8,844 nucleotides of DNA from the NCBI GenBank assembly GCA_023386855.1, contig JAEWIW010000206.1:1-8844 (forward strand). Reading direction: 5' to 3'. Below the pieces are notes generated by a model. That model made no database searches. It saw only the letters and a program-made list of their open reading frames with translations, and was not told the origin of the DNA. Shown piece after piece: positions 1 to 6,034 of this stretch (positions are counted from its first letter, which is position 1; each line of letters begins with the position of its first letter). The translations under genes and the position numbers were made by a program. This stretch comes from Bacteroidota bacterium (GTDB lineage Bacteria > Bacteroidota > Bacteroidia > Chitinophagales > Chitinophagaceae).

Positions 1-25
1 GTACTTAACTAGCTAAATGCCAAAT

Positions 26-1540
26 ATGAAAAGTAATCTTTTAAAAATAGCCCTGGTTGGCAGTATGATGGTAGGCGGGGTGGCCTGTACCAAGCTTGAC
101 CCGAATATTTACGACCAGACCGTTGAATTCTGGCAAACCCCTGAACAGATCGCTGCTGGTATTGCCCCGGCTTATGCCGAACTGAGAGGATTTCCCAGTG
201 GGGATATCTTCGCCCTACAGGAAGTTACTTCAGATGAGATCATTGTTCCTACAAGAGGAAGCGACTGGTATGATAATGGCGACTGGCAGCAGCTTTGGCT
301 GCATACCTGGACCATCAACCATGGCACTATCAACAACTCATGGGGATATATTTACGGGGGTATCGCCCGCGTAAACCTGATCATGCAACAGGTTTCCCAG
401 CTGGAACCCGTTCCATCTGATATTGACAAGATCAATGCGGAATTGAAGACTATCCGCGCCTTCTATTATTACCTTGCCCTGGACCTGTTCGGTAAGGTTC
501 CCATTGTAGAAAACTACGAAGCAGACCTTTCTACCGTAGTGAATAAACCAAGAGAAGAAGTGTTCACTTTCATAGAAAATGAACTGAAGACCAATGTTGC
601 CCTGTTAACAGATGCTGTTGATGGAACAACCTATGGCAGGATGAACAAATGGTTTGCTTATTCACTCCTGGCCAAACTTTACCTCAATGCGGAAGTATAT
701 ACCGGTACACCAAGATGGCAGGATTGTATTGATGCCTGTAACCAGGTGATCAATTCAGGAAAGTATTCACTGGAAGGAAATTTTCTGGATAACTTCAAGA
801 ATGCCAATGAAGGATCCAAGGAGAATATTTTCGTTATCCCATTTGATGCCAATAAAGGTTTGACTGGTCTGAACTTCCAGATGAGAACATTGCACTACCA
901 GAGCAATGAAACCTTCAACCTGGCCGCTTCTCCCTGGAATGGCTTCTGTACCACCGCTGACTTTTACAACCAGTTTGCACCGGATGATAACCGCAGGGCC
1001 ATGTTCCTTGTGGGTCAACAGTACAGCAAATCAGGTGCTCCCTTGAAAGACAAACAGGTTGATCTTCCACTGGTGTTTGACCCGGAAGTGCCTACGATTT
1101 CAAGCAATGCTCCTGCATTCAGGATGGCCGGTGCCCGTTCAGTAAAATATGAACCTACACCGAATACAGGTGGTGACCAGAGTAATGACTACGCTGTATT
1201 CCGACTGGCCGATATTATACTGATGAAAGCGGAAGCCCAGCTACGCAATGGAAGCGCCGCCGATGCACTGACCACCCTGAATACACCGATGGCTATCACC
1301 ATCCGGGAAAGAGCTGGTCAGCCCAACTTCACCTCCATTAACCTCGATGAGCTCCTCAAAGAAAGAGCACGCGAAATGGCATGGGAAGGATGGAGAAGAA
1401 ATGACCTGATCCGCTTTGGTAAATTCAATGATGCACGCGAACCGGATAAGGCCGTTTCTCCTGCATTCAGGAAACTATTCCCGATTCCAAAAGCACAGAT
1501 CGACAGGAACAGTAACCTTACCCAGAACGACGGCTACTGA
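26..1540 (+). CDS. SusD/RagB-family nutrient-binding outer-membrane lipoprotein
   Basis: SusD-like lipoproteins sit on the cell surface and cap a SusC-type TonB-dependent transporter, helping to capture oligosaccharides or other nutrients. The 504-residue product is complete and of normal length for the family. Its N-terminus is a lipoprotein signal: K2 and K7, a hydrophobic stretch 8-20, then Gly-Val-Ala-Cys with lipidated Cys21. Family signatures are visible: a TPR-type helical segment with IRAFYYYLALDLFGKVPIV (about 142-160), a YAVFRLADIILMKAEAQ-type helix late in the protein, the ERAREMAWEGWRRNDLIRFG segment (about 446-465), and a C-terminal FPIPKAQIDRNSNLTQNDGY ending typical of the family. 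I chose ATG 26 over the in-frame ATG 17 because it begins directly with the signal peptide; ATG 17 adds only Met-Pro-Asn. All three frames contain a stop within bases 6-16, so an upstream gene, probably the susC partner, ends just outside or at the edge. The substrate cannot be read from the sequence. Family assignment is very secure. Confidence 0.95.
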   Translation: MKSNLLKIALVGSMMVGGVACTKLDPNIYDQTVEFWQTPEQIAAGIAPAYAELRGFPSGDIFALQEVTSDEIIVPTRGSDWYDNGDWQQLWLHTWTINHGTINNSWGYIYGGIARVNLIMQQVSQLEPVPSDIDKINAELKTIRAFYYYLALDLFGKVPIVENYEADLSTVVNKPREEVFTFIENELKTNVALLTDAVDGTTYGRMNKWFAYSLLAKLYLNAEVYTGTPRWQDCIDACNQVINSGKYSLEGNFLDNFKNANEGSKENIFVIPFDANKGLTGLNFQMRTLHYQSNETFNLAASPWNGFCTTADFYNQFAPDDNRRAMFLVGQQYSKSGAPLKDKQVDLPLVFDPEVPTISSNAPAFRMAGARSVKYEPTPNTGGDQSNDYAVFRLADIILMKAEAQLRNGSAADALTTLNTPMAITIRERAGQPNFTSINLDELLKERAREMAWEGWRRNDLIRFGKFNDAREPDKAVSPAFRKLFPIPKAQIDRNSNLTQNDGY

Positions 1541-1563
1541 TAATCTTTTCATTACTTATATTT

Positions 1564-1600
1564 ATAAAGCAAGTAGTTCATCTACTTGCTTTATCTTTTA
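1564..1600 (+). terminator. Hairpin after susD, likely intrinsic terminator or processing/attenuation stem
   Basis: Bases 1564-1576 (ATAAAGCAAGTAG) pair perfectly with 1582-1594 (CTACTTGCTTTAT). This makes a 13-bp stem with a 5-base loop (TTCAT), followed by C and four T residues (1596-1599). It begins 23 bases after the susD stop and ends 39 bases before the likely start of the next gene. The stem is strong but the T tract is short, so partial read-through or a role in mRNA stabilisation of the susCD segment are alternatives to full termination. Because the stem is nearly symmetrical and A-rich on its left side, it could also act from the opposite direction. Confidence 0.7.
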
Positions 1601-1633
1601 GCCCCGGTTCAAAAGAAACCTATGACCTCTGCC

Positions 1634-4600
1634 ATGAATAAGTACCTGTTCGCTATTCTTGCCATTACCTTCCTTGGGTCGTGTAAAGAGGAGGGTGATT
1701 ACGCTGCCCCGAAAGACCCGCTCTTCGTTGAAATGGAACCAGGTCAAACGAATATCGTGTTCAGCAACGACCTTTCCGAAGACCCTAATTTCAATGTGTT
1801 CAATTACCGCAATTATTATAACGGCGGTGGCGTGGCAATAGGTGATATCAACAACGACGGGCTTCCTGATATTTATTTTACCTCGAATTTGGGCAAGAAT
1901 AAACTCTTCCTGAATAAGGGTAACTGGAAATTTGAAGACATTACCGCTAAAGCGGGTGTTGCAGGCACAAAAGCATGGAGTACAGGTGTGGCCATGGCCG
2001 ATATCAATGGTGATGGTTTATTGGATATCTATGTATGCAACTCAGGGAATATTCAGGGCGATAATAAAGAGAATGAACTCTTCATTAATAAAGGCAATCT
2101 TCAATTCAGTGAGGAAGCCGCTGCATACGGTTTAGCAGATAATGGCCTGGCAACACATGCTGCCTTTTTTGATTATGATCTTGATGGCGACCTTGATTGC
2201 TACCTGCTCAATAATAGCTTCCGACCCATTGCAAGCTTTGGTTATAACCGCAACATCCGGAACGTCAGGGATCCAAAAGGGGGTCATAAATTTTTCCGGA
2301 ACGACAATGGAAAATTTGTTGATATCAGTGAAGCTGCGCATATATATGGTAGTGAGATCGGCTTCGGGCTGGGTGTAAGTGTTGCCGACCTGAACGGCGA
2401 TAGGTGGCCTGATATCTATGTGAGCAATGATTTTTTTGAGAAAGATTATTTGTACATCAACCAGAAAGATGGAACGTTTAAGGAATCTATCGAAGATTAT
2501 ACCGGTCATATCAGTCTTTCATCCATGGGTTCTGATATCGGCGACATCAACAATGATGGTAACTTCGACATCTTCACTTCCGAGATGCTTCCCGAAGGCG
2601 ATAAAAAATTAAAGACCGTTACCCGCTTCGATGATTACGATGTATTTAATGCAAAGATCAAGGGCGATTTTTTTTACCAGTATATCCAGAATGCCTTGCA
2701 TTTGAACAATGGTGATAGCACCTTTTCAGAAATAGCTTTTTACTCCAATGTTGCAGCCACCGACTGGAGCTGGGGCGGACTGATGTTCGATTTCAACAAT
2801 GACGGGTGGAAAGATCTTTTCATCAGTAATGGTATCTATAAAGATATCACCAACCAGGATTTTATCGACTTCCTGGGTAATAACCAGAACAAGGAAAAAG
2901 TAATTTCAACAGGAAAATTTGATCATAAGGAATTCCTCGACGCCGTATCCTCAACTCCTGTTCCAAATTATGCATACCTCAATAATAAGGACCTGAGCTT
3001 CACAAATAAATCACAGGAATTTGGTCTTGGTAAACCAGGCTTCAGTAACGGATCGGCATATGGTGATCTTGACAATGATGGCGACCTGGACCTCGTGGTC
3101 AATAATGTGAACATGCCATGCTTTGTTTACCGCAATATGGCGAATGAAAAGCTGCATAATAATTTCCTTGCTGTCAAGCTTAAGGGAGATAAAAAAAATA
3201 TTTCGGGTATTGGCGCGGAAGTGATCGTTCACGCTAAAGGTTTAAATCAAACCCAGTACCAGATGCTATCAAGGGGATTCCAATCGAGCGTCGATCCCAA
3301 GATGATCTTTGGTTTGGGTAATATCGATGTTATTGATTCAGTAGAAATTTTATGGCCGGCATTTACCCGCCAGGTGGTCATGAATGTAAAGCCCAATACT
3401 ACCCTTGAATTATCGCAGGTGAATGCACGGCCTTACCAGTTTATTCCTGCTATTCAAAAGCCGATGTTCAGGAATACCAGCGATAAGGCTTTTGCATCGA
3501 AAACAAATCATGTTGAAAATTATTATATCGATTTTGATAAGGAGCGACTGATACCACAACTCTATTCCTCTGAAGGACCTGCATGTGCCGTGGCGGATGT
3601 CAATGGTGATGGACTGGATGATATTTTTGTAACAGGAGCGAAAGCTGATTATTCGAAATTGTTCATACAACAAATGGATGGCCGCTTTATCAACAGCGTT
3701 CAAAAGAGTGGACCTGCAGAACTCAATGCTGCAGATGGTACTGCGGCAGAATTCTTTGATGCTGATGGTGACAGGGATATGGATCTTGTAATAGTTTTTG
3801 GAGGTAATGAAGATGCCCCAGGTTCGCCTAACCTGTTCCCCCGTTTATTCATTAACAATGGACAGGGATTGTTTCGCGAGCAGCTTACAGCTTTTTCAAA
3901 AATAGCTACCAATGCTTCCTGCGTAAAAGCAGGGGATATGGATGGCGATGGCGATATGGACCTGTTTATTGGAGGAAGAGTGGTTTCGGGGATGTATGGC
4001 AAAACGCCCGACTCTTACCTGCTGTCGAATGATGGCCATGGAAATTTTACAGATGTTACAGCTAGTTATTCACCAGCCTTAAAGCAAATCGGGATGGTCA
4101 CCGATGCAGCCATCACGGATATCGATCACAACGGAACCAATGATCTTTTACTAGTGGGAGAATGGATGCCATTAACCATATTTATGAATGAAGGCAAAAA
4201 ATTTTCTTCACCAAAAATGCAGGCGGGATCAGAAGGATTATGGAATTGCATGAAGCTTGCGGATCTTGACCAGGATGGGGATAGTGACCTTGTTTTAGGT
4301 AACCAGGGAAGAAACGCGAAAGTGTATGGTGATGCAAAGCACCCAGTGCAAATGTATATTGGCGATTTTGACCAGAATGGTCAGACCGAATCAGTGCTGA
4401 GTTATTATAAAAGTGATAGCATGGCTTATCCATTACCCCTGCGATCCGACCTGGTGATGCAGGTGCCGGCATTAAAAAAGAAGTTCCTGAAATATTCAGA
4501 TTATGCCGGCAAGCATATGGATGAAGTTTTGACGGAAGAGCAATTAAAGAATGCAGTAATTAAAAAGGCCAGTGAATTGAGAACCTGTATAGGCATCAAC

Positions 4601-4948
4601 AACGGGAAAGGTGATTTCACGCTAAAGCCCCTGCCTGCCAGGGCGCAATTATCGAAGGTGTTTGGCATTCTGGCGGAAGATATTGATGGTGACAATGTAA
4701 CGGACCTGCTGCTGGGAGGAAATTTCTTTGGTGTTAAACCAGAGATAGGCAGGTTTGATGCCAGTTATACCACCCTTTTTAAGGGCGATGGGAAAGGTAA
4801 TTTTGAATTTGTACCCAATAAAACAAGTGGTATCTATGTGAAAGGTGAGTTGAGGGATATCGCAGGTATAAGAACTGCCAGTGGAAGGAAAATACTTTTT
4901 GCGCGAAATAATGAACCCCTGCTGCTTTATGAACGAACATCAAAATAA
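1634..4948 (+). CDS. FG-GAP/VCBS repeat and ASPIC/UnbV-domain lipoprotein (CRTAC1-like), complete
   Basis: This is a large two-propeller lipoprotein of 1104 residues. From ATG 1634 it has a clean signal peptide and lipobox, Leu-Gly-Ser-Cys with Cys17, followed by Lys-Glu-Glu, which resembles the lysine/acidic surface-export signal of Bacteroidota lipoproteins. ATG 1622 (four residues longer) is possible; a TTG at 1586 lies inside the upstream hairpin and is unlikely. FG-GAP-type calcium loops of the D-x-[ND]-x-[DN]-G-x-x-D form begin near residues 71, 123, 180, 252, 304, 386 and 478 (first propeller) and 655, 709, 768, 829, 877, 911 and 1016 (second). Between them, about 508-594, is an ASPIC/UnbV domain with the conserved FGLG and ILWP signatures. 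The VAATDWSW segment (373-380) is typical of this subgroup. Such proteins commonly accompany SusC/SusD and were sometimes labelled RNA-binding, without support. The role is unproven: surface binding of a glycan or protein is the likeliest inference. The gene lies 93 bases after susD with a hairpin between them. Confidence 0.93.
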   Translation: MNKYLFAILAITFLGSCKEEGDYAAPKDPLFVEMEPGQTNIVFSNDLSEDPNFNVFNYRNYYNGGGVAIGDINNDGLPDIYFTSNLGKNKLFLNKGNWKFEDITAKAGVAGTKAWSTGVAMADINGDGLLDIYVCNSGNIQGDNKENELFINKGNLQFSEEAAAYGLADNGLATHAAFFDYDLDGDLDCYLLNNSFRPIASFGYNRNIRNVRDPKGGHKFFRNDNGKFVDISEAAHIYGSEIGFGLGVSVADLNGDRWPDIYVSNDFFEKDYLYINQKDGTFKESIEDYTGHISLSSMGSDIGDINNDGNFDIFTSEMLPEGDKKLKTVTRFDDYDVFNAKIKGDFFYQYIQNALHLNNGDSTFSEIAFYSNVAATDWSWGGLMFDFNNDGWKDLFISNGIYKDITNQDFIDFLGNNQNKEKVISTGKFDHKEFLDAVSSTPVPNYAYLNNKDLSFTNKSQEFGLGKPGFSNGSAYGDLDNDGDLDLVVNNVNMPCFVYRNMANEKLHNNFLAVKLKGDKKNISGIGAEVIVHAKGLNQTQYQMLSRGFQSSVDPKMIFGLGNIDVIDSVEILWPAFTRQVVMNVKPNTTLELSQVNARPYQFIPAIQKPMFRNTSDKAFASKTNHVENYYIDFDKERLIPQLYSSEGPACAVADVNGDGLDDIFVTGAKADYSKLFIQQMDGRFINSVQKSGPAELNAADGTAAEFFDADGDRDMDLVIVFGGNEDAPGSPNLFPRLFINNGQGLFREQLTAFSKIATNASCVKAGDMDGDGDMDLFIGGRVVSGMYGKTPDSYLLSNDGHGNFTDVTASYSPALKQIGMVTDAAITDIDHNGTNDLLLVGEWMPLTIFMNEGKKFSSPKMQAGSEGLWNCMKLADLDQDGDSDLVLGNQGRNAKVYGDAKHPVQMYIGDFDQNGQTESVLSYYKSDSMAYPLPLRSDLVMQVPALKKKFLKYSDYAGKHMDEVLTEEQLKNAVIKKASELRTCIGINNGKGDFTLKPLPARAQLSKVFGILAEDIDGDNVTDLLLGGNFFGVKPEIGRFDASYTTLFKGDGKGNFEFVPNKTSGIYVKGELRDIAGIRTASGRKILFARNNEPLLLYERTSK

Positions 4949-4949
4949 T

Positions 4950-5903
4950 ATGGTCCAGGCTGACCCACCCAAAAGAAAACCGGCTTTAATTATATTGGTA
5001 TTGATCGTAGTGCTAGGCCTGATCGCCCTGGTTTCGATGCCTGTAACAAGGATCGTTTCCTATACCCTCAATGTGAAATCCTCTCCCATGGTAGTGTACA
5101 GGGAATTGTCCATGCCCGCAAATTATTCGGCCTGGTATACCGATTCCAGTGCTACTCCAAAGGAATTCCGCCTGCAGGAATACCCTGATTCCATGAAGAT
5201 CCACTTCACTGTTTTGCACAAAGAAAGAAAGGAGTCATCGGGACTGTTTTCAGTACATGCCGGTATGGACGGAACCAGCTATATTCAGAATCACGAAACC
5301 TTACAGGTAAGATCACTGGTGGATAAAATAAAATTCTTCATCTCCCCGGCATCATTTAAAACATTCTATAATAAAAAGGTCGACAGGCTTCGGTCATTTC
5401 TTGAAGATACACGCTGGGAATCTGCGGGGGTAAGGTTCAGTCCAACCCTGATGCCTCATCATTACATCGTGGCATATGGGGATAGCATCAGGCCGGGAAC
5501 AGAAGACATACAGATCGTCCAGTTTTATAAGAAGATCAGTGAAACGGTGCCAGGGGATAAACTGGAGAACATAGAACGCCCTGAAAGCAGGATCAAGATC
5601 ACCGCTGGTAAACTTCCCTACTTCCAGGTGGGAATTCAGTTAAAAGATTCCAGCTTCAAAGTGCCTTCGCCGCTGGTGAAACTTGAAGTACCCGAATGCA
5701 AGATCATTTTAGGAGCGGTCAAAGGAAATTACTCGGGTATCGAGGCATCACTGGAAATCATGCGCGACTGGATCAAAAAGAATCATCTTATCACTGCAAC
5801 ACATCCATGGATTGAACATAAGGTAATTACCAGCCAGGACCAGGTTTTACTCACCGATTCATTGTATATCATTCAACCGGTATATTTCTATCCAAAAAAA
5901 TAA
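4950..5903 (+). CDS. Membrane-anchored SRPBCC-like plus GyrI-like effector-binding domain protein
   Basis: The 317-residue product starts with a short basic stretch (PPKRKP) and one strongly hydrophobic helix (about 11-31), with no lipobox Cys, so it is probably a single-pass membrane protein with an exported C-terminal part. Residues about 36-153 look like an SRPBCC/START-type domain (a beta strand of SYTLNVKSSPMVVYREL type, then SAWYTD, ending in a long helix KVDRLRSFLED). Residues about 157-317 resemble a GyrI-like/AraC effector-binding domain, best seen in GNYSGIEASLEIMRDWIKKN (259-278) and the closing TDSLYIIQPVYFY. Both folds bind small, often hydrophobic, ligands; no DNA-binding domain is present. 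ATG 4950 is one base after the upstream stop and has an A-rich leader (AACATCAAAATAAT), which suits Bacteroidota initiation. In-frame ATG 4929 (324 residues, 20-base overlap) and ATG 4911 are alternatives. Tight spacing implies co-transcription and translational coupling with the upstream FG-GAP gene. Domain calls are by eye; the GyrI part is more convincing than the SRPBCC part. Ligand and function are unknown. Confidence 0.72.
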   Translation: MVQADPPKRKPALIILVLIVVLGLIALVSMPVTRIVSYTLNVKSSPMVVYRELSMPANYSAWYTDSSATPKEFRLQEYPDSMKIHFTVLHKERKESSGLFSVHAGMDGTSYIQNHETLQVRSLVDKIKFFISPASFKTFYNKKVDRLRSFLEDTRWESAGVRFSPTLMPHHYIVAYGDSIRPGTEDIQIVQFYKKISETVPGDKLENIERPESRIKITAGKLPYFQVGIQLKDSSFKVPSPLVKLEVPECKIILGAVKGNYSGIEASLEIMRDWIKKNHLITATHPWIEHKVITSQDQVLLTDSLYIIQPVYFYPKK

Positions 5904-6034
5904 TTCATTGATCAATCGTAAGGTTTACATAATAAGTAACTGTTCTAACTTCAAAAGTTCATATTATTTGTAACCGTTCTAACATCAAATACAGTTCACA
6001 TCATTTGTAACTGTTCCAACGGAAAAAAATTATT
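5904..6034. other. Intergenic region before the second FG-GAP gene
   Basis: This 131-base AT-rich gap is the longest non-coding stretch in the window. It contains the three-copy tandem repeat described separately and two small inverted repeats: AACTT-CAA-AAGTT (5947-5959) and ACAGTT/AACTGT (5991-5996 with 6009-6014). I see no strong terminator for the preceding gene and no good match to the Bacteroidota -33 TTTG / -7 TAnnTTTG promoter at correct spacing. A promoter is nevertheless plausible here because the spacing breaks the tight packing seen just upstream. The bases immediately before ATG 6035 are A-rich (GGAAAAAAATTATT), as is usual for translation starts in this phylum. Confidence 0.6.
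5924..6020 (+). repeat. Three imperfect 26-bp tandem direct repeats
   Basis: Copies lie at 5924-5949, 5958-5983 and 5995-6020 and align without gaps. Copies 2 and 3 match at 22 of 26 positions, copies 1 and 3 at 21, copies 1 and 2 at 20. The best-conserved part of each copy is GTAAC[TC]GTTC[TC]AAC, preceded by ATTTG in copies 2 and 3. Each core contains the small dyad AAC-N-GTT. Spacers are 8 and 11 bases and both contain TCAAA, so the true unit is 34 to 37 bases, about three and a half helical turns. The last copy ends 14 bases before the start codon of the next gene. Possible roles are iterated operator sites, a promoter-linked repeat, or a slipped-strand microduplication. Spacers are too short for CRISPR. 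Confidence 0.75.

Noticed and set aside
1..16. Tail of an upstream susC-like gene
   Set aside because: Stops occur in all three frames (6-8, 10-12, 14-16), so something may end here, but at most four codons are visible and no family signature can be read.
1592..1599. TATCTTTT as a Bacteroidota -7 promoter element for the first FG-GAP gene
   Set aside because: Lacks the final G of TAnnTTTG, overlaps the hairpin, and has no TTTG at the -33 distance.
1586..1633. TTG start extending the first FG-GAP protein by 16 residues
   Set aside because: The TTG lies within the right arm of the hairpin and would place a non-signal segment before a textbook lipoprotein signal peptide starting at ATG 1634 (or 1622).
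2132..2509. Open frame on the - strand, and similar ones at 767-1018, 3410-3703, 3700-4002, 4182-4472 and 8476-8712
   Set aside because: All lie wholly inside well-supported + strand genes, have no recognisable motifs, and reflect the skewed codon content of Asp/Asn/Gly-rich repeats.
2665..2680. Eight-T run (and other long T or A runs) as a frameshift site or sequencing error
   Set aside because: The reading frame and family motifs continue intact on both sides, so no frameshift is needed.
5924..6020. CRISPR array
   Set aside because: Only three diverged copies with 8- and 11-base spacers that resemble each other; no cas genes nearby.
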